NCBI GenBank assembly: GCA_030447945.1
Contig: JAUJNV010000022.1
Coordinates: forward strand, 1 to 35,860
Source: Fimbriimonas sp.
GTDB lineage: Bacteria; Armatimonadota; Fimbriimonadia; Fimbriimonadales; Fimbriimonadaceae
Length of the DNA stretch: 35,860 nt
Direction: 5' to 3'
The notes under the pieces are model-generated. The model was not told the DNA's origin and ran no database searches. It saw nothing but the letters and a program-made list of their open reading frames with translations. Numbering within the stretch: position 1 is the first letter of the stretch; every line of letters begins with the position of its first letter. Shown one piece after another: positions 1-8,239 of the stretch. Made by a program: the position numbers and the translations under genes.

Positions 1-2
1 AG

Positions 3-770
3 GCGATCCGCGCGTTGCCGATGAGCGGGCGCATGACGATCTGCAACATGTCCATCGAGATGGGTGCCCGCGCGGGGATGATCGCCCCGGACGACACCAC
101 GCTGGAGTACATCGCCGCCGAGGATCGGCCCTTTGCGCCCAAGGGCGCGGAGTTCGACCGGCTGGTGGAGCGCGTGGGCGAGCTGCATACCGACGATCCG
201 GCCCTCTTCGCGCGGCACGAGACACTCGACGTCACCTCGCTCAAGCCGCAGATCACGTGGGGCACGACACCCGCTATGACGGTCGACATCGACCAGCCGA
301 TTCCCGAGCCGAAAGACGCCGGAGAGGAGCGGGCGATGGGCTACATGGGCCTGACGCCGGGGATGGCGCTGCAGGACATGGCGGTGAATACGGTCTTCAT
401 CGGCTCCTGCACGAACTCCCGCATCGAGGACCTCCGCGAGGCGGCGCGGGTCGTACGGGGGCACAAGGTGGCGGCGGGCGTGCGGGCGATGGTGGTTCCG
501 GGCAGTGAGGCGGTGCGCCGCGTCGCGGAGAGTGAGGGGCTGCGCGAGACGTTCCAAGACGCGGGCTTCGAGTGGCATCGTGCGGGTTGCTCCATGTGCC
601 TGGGCATGAACGGCGACATCCTCCGTCCCGGCGAGCGCAGCGCCTCGACCTCGAACCGCCCCTACGAAGGCCGCCAAGGTCCAGGCTCCCGCACTCACCT
701 CGTCTCGCCGGTGACCGCGGCCGCGACCGCGATCAAGGGCAAGTTCGCCGACCCGCGCGAGCTGCTCTAG
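3..770 (+). CDS. leuC: 3-isopropylmalate dehydratase large subunit, 3' part
   Basis: The large subunit of isopropylmalate isomerase interconverts 2- and 3-isopropylmalate in leucine synthesis using a [4Fe-4S] cluster. The gene enters from the left edge in frame 3, so only about the last 255 residues are present (the whole family member is about 470). The visible part opens with the typical [19 protein letters not shown] stretch. The cluster cysteines are in [15 protein letters not shown] and [11 protein letters not shown]. The C-terminus [17 protein letters not shown] followed by THLVSP is the conserved substrate-binding tail. LeuC rather than aconitase is favoured by this tail and by its end right after FADPREL. 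leuD is not seen downstream; the next gene is convergent and unrelated. Confidence 0.95.
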   Translation, partial: AIRALPMSGRMTICNMSIEMGARAGMIAPDDTTLEYIAAEDRPFAPKGAEFDRLVERVGELHTDDPALFARHETLDVTSLKPQITWGTTPAMTVDIDQPIPEPKDAGEERAMGYMGLTPGMALQDMAVNTVFIGSCTNSRIEDLREAARVVRGHKVAAGVRAMVVPGSEAVRRVAESEGLRETFQDAGFEWHRAGCSMCLGMNGDILRPGERSASTSNRPYEGRQGPGSRTHLVSPVTAAATAIKGKFADPRELL

Positions 771-792
771 ATCGTCCCCGCGCCGGCGGCGT

Positions 793-875
793 TTTGGAGT
801 GCGGCGCTTCAGCGCCGCTTTAAGGGTGCCTCGCCTGCAGACTGAGTGGCAAGCGAAAAGCTGCTAAAGCGGCGC
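793..875. repeat. Compound hairpin, TTTGGAGTGCGGCG repeat family
   Basis: The 110-base gap between convergent leuC and the SLH gene holds a tight hairpin (GCGGCGCT, loop tc, AGCGCCGC at 801-818). A second copy of the stem sequence (gctaaagcggcgcc, 863-876) faces the first. The leading TTTTGGAGTGCGGCG recurs in the perfect palindrome at 12026-12067, so the two belong to one dispersed family. The position suits a terminator serving both strands, which is an inference. Confidence 0.7.
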
Positions 876-880
876 CATGG

Positions 881-1492
881 TCAGAGGTAGCCTCGGTAGC
901 GGCCGTCAGGGTAGCCGCGCAGGATGCCCTCCCGGCGCAGGCGCTGGGTCGCTACGCTCGCCCAGTGGCCCGGCGGGACGTCGGGGAAGGGGCGCAGGGC
1001 GAGGCCCGGCTTGAGGGCGTGCAGTCGGACGATTCTTGCGGAGATTCTGATGAGGTCCTTCTGCATGCCCGGGACCTCTACCCCGAGCTTGGTTAGCTCC
1101 GGGGCGAAGTGCTCGGTGAGGCGGCGGAGGTCTTCGACTTTGATCCCCTGGAGGCGATGTACCCCGTCGCGTAGCTGCTCGGCCGTGGGCCCTGCATTGG
1201 CGTCCTTGGTCTCCACGGTCGTCATCCGCGCGAGTTTTTTCTCGAGGTCCGTCACCAAGTCGCGTAAGTTCACATAGGTTGCGTGGACTGCCACGGCGAC
1301 CTCGTACCGCGATGCGGGGCGGTTGTGGTAGCCGGTGGGGAATCCGACGAGAACTCCCTGCCGCTTCAGACGGGCGAGCGCCTCGGACACCCAGTGGTTC
1401 TTGGGAAGATCCGGGAAGTTGTCCTGGGCCGCTTGGCCCAGGTTCGGGGCGAGCAGGACCGGTAGCAGGGCGAAGAGGATGCGTCTCGTCAT
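881..1492 (-). CDS. Exported protein with two S-layer homology (SLH) motifs
   Basis: 203 residues. An N-terminal signal peptide (MTRRILFALLPVLLAP, cleavage near GQAA) is followed by an SLH domain at about residues 25-75 (FPDLPKNHWVSEALARLKRQG, then GFPTG and SRYEVAVAV). A charged helical middle part (about 75-165) follows. A second SLH motif at the C-terminus (PFPDVPPGHWASVATQRL, GILRGYPDGRYRG) breaks off before its last helix. SLH domains anchor proteins to secondary cell-wall polymers or peptidoglycan, so this is probably a cell-envelope protein. The start at 1492 is chosen because it opens the signal peptide; longer in-frame starts only add Arg/Pro-rich sequence. Its function beyond anchoring is unknown. 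Confidence 0.8.
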   Translation of the reverse strand: MTRRILFALLPVLLAPNLGQAAQDNFPDLPKNHWVSEALARLKRQGVLVGFPTGYHNRPASRYEVAVAVHATYVNLRDLVTDLEKKLARMTTVETKDANAGPTAEQLRDGVHRLQGIKVEDLRRLTEHFAPELTKLGVEVPGMQKDLIRISARIVRLHALKPGLALRPFPDVPPGHWASVATQRLRREGILRGYPDGRYRGYL

Positions 1493-1579
1493 TCCAAAGC
1501 CTCCGGAAGCCCGCTCTGAGGAAAACGGGGCCTTCCGGGTACACTTTAGCGTCAAACCGAGGCAGAGGGCGACCGGCAG

Positions 1580-1714
1580 ATGAAGCGCACGTACCAACCG
1601 AACAACAGGCATCGCAGCAAGACGCACGGATTCCGGATCCGTATGCGCACCACCGACGGGCAGAACGTGCTCAAGCGGCGGCGGATGAAGGGGCGCAAGC
1701 TTATCTCCTCCTGA
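1580..1714 (+). CDS. rpmH: 50S ribosomal protein L34
   Basis: 44 residues, starting [19 protein letters not shown] and ending MKGRKLISS. This matches the whole L34 family, including the KRTYQP start, the THGF motif and the Arg/Lys-rich C-terminus RRRMKGR. L34 is a small basic protein of the large ribosomal subunit. It is the first gene of the rpmH-rnpA-yidD-yidC-jag block. Its stop codon overlaps the beginning of the rnpA reading frame, as is common in this block. Confidence 0.97.
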   Translation: MKRTYQPNNRHRSKTHGFRIRMRTTDGQNVLKRRRMKGRKLISS

Positions 1715-2043
1715 AGGGACCCGGCAAGCAGCGATTCGAGGAGATCTTCTCCACCGGCCGCCGCGCGAGCGGAGAGCTCGCCAGGATCAGCGCCCTCCCC
1801 GGCACGGGGCTCCTGGGGATCGGCACCTCCAAAAAGATCGGCGGCAAGCCCCCCCGCAACCGGGCCAAGCGGCGCTTCCGCGAGGCCGTCCGGCTGCACG
1901 ACCTAGTGGACCCCCGGCTCGACTATGTGCTCCTGGTGGGACTTTCGGGCAAGGACGCGCCTTTCGAGCGTATCCAGGAAGAGGTCCGGAGCCTGTTCGG
2001 CAAGGCGAGAGAGCGATGGGAAGGCGAGTTGGAGTGTTCCTGA
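1711..2043 (+). CDS. rnpA: Ribonuclease P protein component
   Basis: The protein subunit of RNase P, which helps the catalytic RNA trim tRNA 5' ends. The reading frame carries [19 protein letters not shown] and the family signature [13 protein letters not shown], and ends about 110 residues after the rpmH overlap, the usual size. The start is a problem: there is no ATG, GTG or TTG in frame between 1573 and the conserved region. The coordinate given uses CTG at 1711, which overlaps the rpmH stop. The frame stays open upstream through all of rpmH, so a long overlapping form as known in Thermus, or a lost base near the start, is also possible. The 3' end overlaps yidD. Confidence 0.88.
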   Translation: MKGPGKQRFEEIFSTGRRASGELARISALPGTGLLGIGTSKKIGGKPPRNRAKRRFREAVRLHDLVDPRLDYVLLVGLSGKDAPFERIQEEVRSLFGKARERWEGELECS

Positions 2044-2225
2044 TCCGCGCGTATCAGAAAGGGTTCTCGTGGATGCCGCCCTCTTGCCGCTACACCCCGA
2101 GCTGCTCCCAATATACGTTGGAAGCCGTAGAGAAATACGGGCTGCTCAAAGGCAGTTGGATGGGTAAGCGACGAATCTCCCGGTGCCACCCCTTCCACCC
2201 CGGTGGCCACGATCCCGTTCCGTAA
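2016..2225 (+). CDS. yidD: Membrane protein insertion efficiency factor YidD
   Basis: 69 residues. It has the family pattern [13 protein letters not shown], the three cysteines of CRYTPSCSQYTLEA, and the second half GSWMGKRRISRCHPFHPGG. YidD is a small amphipathic membrane-associated protein that assists YidC-dependent insertion. The start at 2016 lies inside rnpA (28-base overlap), the standard arrangement. yidC begins 7 bases after the stop. Confidence 0.96.
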   Translation: MGRRVGVFLIRAYQKGFSWMPPSCRYTPSCSQYTLEAVEKYGLLKGSWMGKRRISRCHPFHPGGHDPVP

Positions 2226-2232
2226 GAAACCC

Positions 2233-3683
2233 ATGAACCGACCCGCCCCCTCGCGCAAGCAGAACTTCCTTCAGACCCTCTTGTGGGCGATGACCATCTT
2301 CCTGGCGGTGCAGATGTTCACGAGCTCGCGCCAGCAAACGCCGTCGAACCGGTCGAGCGATCAGATCTACCAGGGGATGCTCCAGCACAATGCCGCGCTC
2401 CGGGATCAAAGCATCGTCCAGGACAGCGCGCAGCACAACGACTTCCCGACCTTTCTCCAAGCGGTCGATCAGGAAGTCAAGAACAAGAGGCTGACCGAGG
2501 AGCAAGCACGGGAAAGAAGGCTGCATGCCGCCCTTCTCGTCGCCGACACCCAGATCAAGTCGGGCATCGTGCGCGAGGAGACGCACCGCATCCGCACCGG
2601 CCACACGGGTCTCATCCAGGCGAGGTCCGCCGCGCTCGGCGCCGGGCTGATGGACAAGGTGGCCTCGACCGAGGAGGCCGCGCGCAAGTCGCCCCTCTGG
2701 AACAAGCCGTTCCCCGTGGCGAACGAGTCCGACGACCCCGCTTCGCGCCCCTCGGTGTTCGGATAAGCGCTGGGACTCGTGGACGGGCCAGCACCTCCAC
2801 GACTTCAGCCTCGAGCAGCTCAGCGCGCGAAACCGCACCGACCTAATTTGGGGCTTCATCCCCGGCGGCTGGCAGTTCATCGACGCCATGGTGGCGATGA
2901 CGGGGCGGACTCTACCAGCTACGCCTTCGCCTGCTTCCTGCTCGCGCTCGCCGTGCGCGCGGTGATCTTCCCGCTTGCGCAGAAGCAGATCATGTTCGGC
3001 CGCCAGATGTCGCAGCCCGCCGCTGGTGAAGGACATCAACGACCAGTACAAGGACGACCCTCAGCAGAAGCAAATGAAGGTCATGGAGCTGTACAAGGAG
3101 TACGGCGTGAACCCGCTGGCCGGGTGCAAGCTCGATGCTCATCCAGTTCCCGCTGTTCCTCACCGTACCAGTGCATGCTGCTGTACCAGTTCGACTTCAC
3201 GCGGGGCACGTTCCTTGACTTCAACTCGGTGTCGAGCGCGGCCACGAACGGGTTCTTCGCGCCGAACCTCGGCCAGCCTCGACGCGCTGCTGATCGTCAT
3301 CTACGGCATCTCCATGGTCGCCTCGACGCCCTCACCCCGATCTCGGATCCGACGCAGATCCGCACGCAACGGCTAATGGGCGTGGGCATGTCCGTTTTCT
3401 TCACGGTGACGATGTTCTTCGGCATCTTCCTCGGTGCCCGCCGCGTTCGTGCTGTAGCTCGACGTTCCACGAACCTGCTGGCGACCGCCCAAGCCCTTCG
3501 CGCCTACCGCCTGCCGAACCCGCCGTCGAAGGTGAACGCCAGCGGCGGCGGCGTTCCTCCCATGGATTTCCCTGAGCCCCTCCCTCTCGCGGCAACGGCA
3601 AGCCGGGCTCGAACGGCCAAGGCGCGCTGGACGGCCGGAAGACGGGAACGCCGGCGAAGCACAAGCCGAAAAAGCGGAAGTAG
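2233..3683 (+). CDS. yidC: Membrane protein insertase YidC (frameshifted copy)
   Basis: Inserts and folds inner-membrane proteins, alone or with Sec. The first intact segment (2233-2766) has the N-terminal TM helix (FLQTLLWAMTIFLAVQMF) and a long charged region. After that the coding frame changes at least six times. The recoverable order is DLIWGFIPGGWQFIDAMVAM, SYAFACFLLALAVRAVIFPL (conserved core helix), KDINDQYKDDPQQKQMKVME, LYKEYGVNPLAGC, LLYQFDFTRGTFLDF, MGVGMSVFFTVTMFFGIFL, a final TM segment, and a basic tail ending KHKPKKRK at 3681. The core motif YKEYGVNPLAGC identifies the family firmly. Every conserved segment is present and in order, so single-base sequence errors explain the damage better than decay. 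An alternative GTG start lies at 2203. Confidence 0.88.
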
Positions 3684-3708
3684 TGGGTGGAGCCAGCCTG
3701 TGGGCTTC

Positions 3709-3845
3709 GGTTTGTAGTTTGTCATCCTGAGCAGCGAAGGACCCCGGCGCGGGACGCTCGTGGCGCAGGGGGCATTCCCAGAAGCACTCGGCACAGACTG
3801 GGGTCCTTCACTCCGTTCAGGATGACAAGCTACAAACCACAAACC
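3709..3845. repeat. Long palindrome, family with GTCATCCTGA / TCAGGATGAC
   Basis: The left arm runs ggtttgtagtttgtcatcc, then tgagcagcgaaggaccccgg; the right arm runs ctggggtccttcactccg, then ttcaggatgacaagctacaaacc. The outer parts are tandem 7-base units of the type TAGTTTG. The same core occurs at 5438-5607. The element fills the gap between yidC and jag. Confidence 0.85.
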
Positions 3846-3882
3846 AAACTACAGCCCCCACTCCGGTAAAGTGCAGTCCTCC

Positions 3883-4862
3883 ATGGATTCCATTGAAATC
3901 ACGGGTAAGTCGGTCGACGATGCGAGAAAGGCCGCCGCGAGCAAGCTGAAGGTCGATGACCCCGCAGAGTTTGGTCGTTACGGTGCTGGAGGAGACGAAG
4001 GGTCTCTTCGGCAAGACTTCAAGTGCGCATCCGCGCCGAGGTGGATCGAAAGGCGTCGGCGGCCCCTGCTACCGCAGCCGCCCCCGCGGCCGCTCCCGAG
4101 CCCGCCGTCGCGCCGAAGCCTGCGGCGCCCAAGGCGGCGACTACCCGAGGAGGCGGTCGCAAGCCCGCACCTGCACCCGCACCCGAGCCAGAGCCGATCG
4201 ATCCCGAGGTGCTGGAGGACGTCCAAGACGTCATGGACGCGCCGCCTCCCGCCGAGGTGACCGAAGAGGCCGCGCCCAAGCGGGGCCGCTCACGGGGGTG
4301 GCCGGGGCCGGGGTGGCGCGAAGGAAGAGAGCTCCGCGACGCCGTGCTTGGCCGATGGACAAAGCGGCGGAAGGGGACGCGCCGAGCGACGTGCAGGCGA
4401 CGGAAGACGACGCCAACGCGCTCCTCGATCTGGTGCGTGGCCTGTTGGAAAAGGCGGATCTCGACGTGGACGTGAGCACGTCCGAGGTATCGGGTCGCTA
4501 CGTCACGATCAAGCTGGACGGCAGCGGACGCGGCTCACCTCGTGGGTGTTAATGGCGAAGTTCTTACCGCGCTGCAGTACCTCGTGAACATCATCGGAGC
4601 CCGCCGCCTGAACAACGGCGTGCGCGCCACGCTCGACGGCAACGACTACCGCCGCCGCCGCGAAGAGGCCCTGCACGGATCTCGCCACGAAGATCGCCGA
4701 GCAGGTGCAGGAGCGGGGTGAGGAAGCCGTGCTCGACGCCCTGCTCCGCCTTCGAGCGCCGCATCGTCCACAAGGCCCTGTCCGAGCTCAAAGGGATCAC
4801 CACCTACAGCGAGGGTGAAGAGAGTCGCGAACCGCTGCGTCCAGATTGCGCCGGCGGAGTAG
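3883..4862 (+). CDS. jag: KH/R3H RNA-binding protein Jag (KhpB), frameshifted
   Basis: An RNA-binding protein linked in other bacteria to cell elongation and to partner KhpA. An N-terminal Jag domain (MDSIEITGKSVDDARKAAAS, then SLVVTVLEETKGLFGK) is followed by a long Ala/Pro-rich linker. Next come the KH-like part (LVGVNGEVLTALQYLVN, then IIGARRLNNGVRATLDG) and the R3H domain (FERRIVHKALSELKGITTYS followed by GEE and NRCVQIAP). At least four frame changes interrupt it. The true end is the TAG at 4860, reached in the frame of NRCVQIAPAE. Its place directly after yidC is the classical one. Confidence 0.88.
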
Positions 4863-4870
4863 GGGGAGAG

Positions 4871-4961
4871 GGGTATTCAGGCATTCAGGCGTCGGGCACC
4901 AGGCCGAACACATAAACCTTCGAAAATCCGGGCACCCGAACACCTGAATACCTGAACACCC
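4871..4961. repeat. Palindrome of 8-base units (GGTATTCA type)
   Basis: The left arm is built of GGTATTCA GGCATTCA GGCGTCG GGCAC units. The right arm (gggcacccgaacacctg, then aatacctgaacaccc) is its imperfect reverse complement. It ends exactly one base before the purE ATG, so the purE ribosome-binding region lies within the repeat. Confidence 0.8.
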
Positions 4962-5448
4962 ATGCTTCCCCCTCGTCGGCATCATCATGGGCTCCTCCAG
5001 CGACTTGGAGAAGATGGCTCTCGCGGCGTCGACGCTCACCGAGCTAGGGGTGCCGCACGAGGTTCCGCGTCGTTAGCGCCCATCGGACTCCCGAGCGCAG
5101 GTTCGAGTACGCCCGCGCCGCGAGGGGACGGGGCCTGCGGATCATTATCGCGGGCGCGGGGGCGCGGCGCACTTGCCCGGGATGGTGGGCCCTCTGACGA
5201 CCTTCCGGTGATCGGGGCCGGTCCCGACGCGCGCCCTGAGCGGCGTCGACTCCTCCACTCCATCGTCCAGATGCCGGCCGGGGTGCCCGTCGCCACCGTG
5301 GAATTGAAACTCCCGCAACGCGGCGTTGCTCGCGTCCCGCATCCTCGCCCTCCACGACGCCGCCTGCAGAGCGCGTCGAAGCCTGGCCGGCGCCCAAGAG
5401 GCGCTGGCGGTGGAGATGGATGAGGAAGTGCGGAAGGGTAGCTTGTAG
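4962..5448 (+). CDS. purE: N5-carboxyaminoimidazole ribonucleotide mutase (frameshifted)
   Basis: PurE class I moves the carboxyl group of N5-CAIR to C4 in purine synthesis. Family blocks appear in order across several frames: [14 protein letters not shown] (phosphate loop), [50 protein letters not shown], and the helical end [16 protein letters not shown] with a TAG at 5446. The total length of about 160 codons fits the family. At least four single-base shifts are needed. A start at ATG 4962 needs a one-base shift within the first four codons. The partner purK is not in the window. Confidence 0.85.
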
Positions 5449-5607
5449 CGTGTGGCTCGCGGCTTGTGGTCGTCATCCCGAACGATGTGAAGGACCCCGG
5501 CCCGAGACGCTCGTGACGGAGGAAGCGTCCCTCATCGTGCCCGACGGTGGCCGGGGTCCTTCACATCGTTCAGGATGACAAACTACAAACTACAAGCCAC
5601 CAGCTAC
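5438..5607. repeat. Long palindrome, second GTCATCC / GGATGAC copy
   Basis: The left arm starts with TAGCTTG TAGCGTG TGGCTCG CGGCTTG TGGTCG units, followed by tcatcccgaacgatgtgaag and gaccccgg. The right arm ccggggtccttcacatcg, ttcaggatgaca, aactacaaactacaagcc mirrors it. The purE stop (5446) lies in its left edge, and the stop of the gene on the other strand (5570) lies in its right arm. Confidence 0.85.
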
Positions 5608-6223
5608 CTCCATCCCCCTTCGCGGTTGGAGGCTCGGGGCGTAGGTAGAGCTTCTTGAGGACGTCGTAGGCCGCGTCGCCGAGGAGGGTCATGCGGATGA
5701 AGAATCGGATCTTGTCCACGTCCTTCATCTCCTCGGGCTTGGCCTTCGGGTCGAGAAGGTTGGGCTTCAGCGTGTTCGCCATCACCTTCTTTTTGGCCCG
5801 CGTCGAGCTGCTTGTCGAGGGCCGCGTACACCATGTCCACCATCTCGAACAGGGCCGCCTGCCGACGGATGTAGAGGGCATTGGTGAACCTCTGCCATTT
5901 CCAACTGGAACGCCTTGAGGGCGGGACGCCCGAGTCGATGCCTTTCGTGACGGCTTCGTCCAGCTTTCCGGCTACCGTCGCGAGATCGTTGTCTTCCGGC
6001 CTCAGGATCTCGCGCTCCTTCGCCCGCGCCTTCTCGACGGCCGGGAGGATCTCCTGGAAGCTGCGCCTTGGTCAGCAGGAGCGGAAGGATGCGGTTCAGA
6101 GGTCGACCTGACGCATCCGGATCATGATCTCGTCGCTCCGCTTGCCCTTGGGCGTGATCGGGGGGCAAGGGCGCCGCCCGTGAGCGCGAGGCATAGGAGG
6201 AGGCTGGGGATAGGGTTCTTCAT
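5570..6223 (-). CDS. Exported protein of unknown function (frameshifted)
   Basis: Not recognised as a known family. Pieced together across about five frame changes, it has a signal peptide (MKNPIPSLLLCLALTGGALA) and then a helical, charged mature part of about 190 residues. Recoverable blocks are RILPLLLTKAQ, PAVEKARAKEREILRPEDND, GRPALKAFQLEMAEVHQ, QKKVMANTLKPNLLDP and DKIRFFIRMTLLGDAAYDVL. A GGGAGAG ribosome-binding site precedes the start at 6223 by about 11 bases. The last codons and the TGA are contributed by the palindrome, giving a tail GSWWLVVCSLSS that is probably not functional. The mature part resembles helical periplasmic proteins, but no fold is claimed. Confidence 0.55.
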
Positions 6224-6278
6224 AGCGCGGTGATCTCTCCCATAGCTGACGCGGGAGACGGGGAAGACGTGTTACCGG

Positions 6279-6372
6279 ATGAGGCTTGAGGGTTGACGGT
6301 GAAGCGTTGAGGGAGGTGGCGTCGTCGTTAATGTTGAACCCGTTACCTTCAACTCCTGACGCTTTATTCTCG
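6279..6372. repeat. Degenerate palindrome of GGGTTGA-type units
   Basis: The left part reads GGCTTGA GGGTTGA CGGTGAA GCGTTGA GGGAGGT. The right part (gttgaacccgttaccttc, aactcctgacgctttattc) reads on the other strand as GCGTCAG GAGTTGA AGGTAAC GGGTTCAAC. It is the most degenerate member of the set. It lies in the gap between two divergent genes, so it overlaps the leader of the ABC gene. Confidence 0.55.
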
Positions 6373-6382
6373 TCAAAAGCCC

Positions 6383-8162
6383 GTGTCCCGCGCCGACGAA
6401 CCTGACGAACGTGCCTTGGCCTCGCCCGGCCTCGAGGGGCTGCGCCGGCTTGCGCGGGAACTTAAGCCTTTTCGAGGACTCGTTTGGCTTTGCGTCCTGC
6501 TGACGGCGGTGCAGAGCGCGTTCGGCTTCGTGCCTCCGTTGCTGCTGCTGGGCGACATCGTGAACCGCCTCTCGCTCGGGCAGACGATCAACACTCCATG
6601 TACCTCGGCCTGGTCGTGGGGTTCGCGCTCGCCCAAGGCTTCCTGGGTTACGGCCTCGCGGTGACCATGTCCACGTGCTGGGCCAGCGGTTCCTCCTCGC
6701 GATCCGCGAGCGGATGCTGGGGCACCCAGGCGCTGCCTCGCGTACTTCGAGAAGAACCGCCGGAAAGATCGTGAGCAACGTGGTGAACGACGCGGCCATG
6801 GTGAACGGCCCTATCACCTCGAACCTCTCGGCGATGATCTCCGACGCCTTTCAGCTCGTGCTGGTGGTCGTGCTGTTGTTTACGATCCAGCCGACGCTCG
6901 CCCTGATGAGCCTCGCCATCGCGCCTCTCTACGCTCAACTTCCGCCTGCCCTACACTCCGCTTCAGCAGACCAGCGAGGAGTTGCGGGCAAAGCGGGACG
7001 CGATGTTCGGCGGCAAGAAAGCTCGCGGGCGTGCAGACGGTCAAGGGGTTCGGGCAGGAGCGCTGGGAAGCGAAGACGTTCATGTCCACCACCCGCGACC
7101 TGATGGGCCTCAACGTGCGCCAAGGCACGCTGAGTGGCGGGCTCTGGACGCTATGGACGCGCTGCGGGCGCGGCGACGGGGGCGGTCTTGTACGTGGGCG
7201 GACTGATGTGCCTGCGTGGGCAGATGCAGCCGGGGACGCTCGTCACGTTCCTGCTGTTCTCCGTCGGCTACGTCTACGGCCCCATCGTGCGCTTCCTGGC
7301 CGCGATGGACCTGGTGGCCCGCGCACAGGCGGCGCTCGCCCGCATCTTCCGCACCCTCGACACCCCCAACGCCGTCGAGGACGCGCCGGACGCTATGGAC
7401 ATGCCCCCCATCCGGGCGCGGTGCGGCTGGAAGGGGTCTGGTTCGAGTACGAGCCGGGCCAACCTGGTGCTGCGCGGCATCGATCTGGAGGTGAAGCCGG
7501 GCCAGGTCGTGGCGCTGGTGGGCTACTCGGGAAGCGGCAAGACGACCGTCGCCAGTCTTCTCCTGCGTCACTACGACCCCACTGGCGGGCGGATTACCGT
7601 CGACGGGTGCGATCTGCGCGAGGTGAAGCAGGACTCATACCGGCGGCAGGTGGGCGTGGTGCAGCAGGAGAGCGTGCTGTTCAGCGCGAGCCTGATGGAC
7701 AACATCCGCTACGGCCGGCTCGACGCCACCGACGAAGAGGTGCGCGACGCGGCCCGTGCGGCGTCGGTTCACGACTCCATCATGGCCCTGCCCGAGGGGT
7801 ACGACACGAGAATCGGTGAGGAGGGTATCCGCCTCTCGGTGGGCGAAAAGCAGCGCGTCGCCATCGCCCGCGCCCTGCTCGCCGACCCGCGCGTCCTCAT
7901 CCTCGACGAAGCCACCTCTTCCCTCGACTCCGCGACGGAAGCCGCCCTCCAGTCCGCCTTGGAGGTTCTCATGCGCGGCCGCACGAGCTTCGTCGTCGCC
8001 CACCGGCTCTCGACGATCGTGGACGCCGACCTCATCGTGGTCATGGAGGCAGGCAAGATCGTCGAGCGAGGCACCCACGCAGAGCTGCTACGCAACGACG
8101 CCCGCTACGCAAGCCTGTACCGCGAGCAGTTCCGAGCGGTGCTCGAAACGGTTTACAGTTGA
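6383..8162 (+). CDS. ABC exporter, fused membrane and ATPase domains (5' half frameshifted)
   Basis: A half-size transporter of the MsbA/BmrA type that works as a homodimer. The N-terminal part shows a leader helix, a TM segment (GLVWLCVLLTAVQSAFGFVP), ISDAFQLVLVVVLLF, a coupling region ending QTVKGFGQERWEAKTF, and a TM segment TGAVLYVGGLMCL. Five or more frame changes lie between 6590 and 7440. The ATPase half (about 7430-8162) is clean: Walker A GYSGSGKTT, Q-loop VVQQE, signature LSVGEKQRVAIARAL, Walker B VLILDEATSSLD and H-loop VVAHRLST. The signature LSVGE differs from LSGGQ, as in many lipid or drug exporters. The GTG at 6383 is the chosen start. Substrate unknown; the genes around it give no hint. 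Confidence 0.9.
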
Positions 8163-8239
8163 AGGTTTCAGGTTGAAGGTCTAAGGGGTACTAACCTGAA
8201 CCTTCACCTCCCCACCTGAAACCTTCAACCTGAAACCTA
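8158..8239. repeat. Palindrome of AGGTTGA/AGGTTTC units
   Basis: The left arm gaaggtttcaggttgaaggt (8161-8180) is mirrored by acctgaaaccttcaacctg and aaacc (8214-8237). It lies between convergent genes. The ABC gene stop TGA (8160) and the TAG of the beta-propeller gene (8237) both lie in its edges. Confidence 0.85.

Noticed and set aside
2146..3051. Long antisense reading frame opposite yidC, and similar ones over jag, fmt and the ABC gene
   Set aside because: They are typical open shadows in GC-rich DNA, with Arg/Gly/Ala-rich translation and no family motif.
2750..3683. Programmed frameshifting in yidC
   Set aside because: Six or more shifts in both directions without slippery heptamers; sequence error is much more likely.
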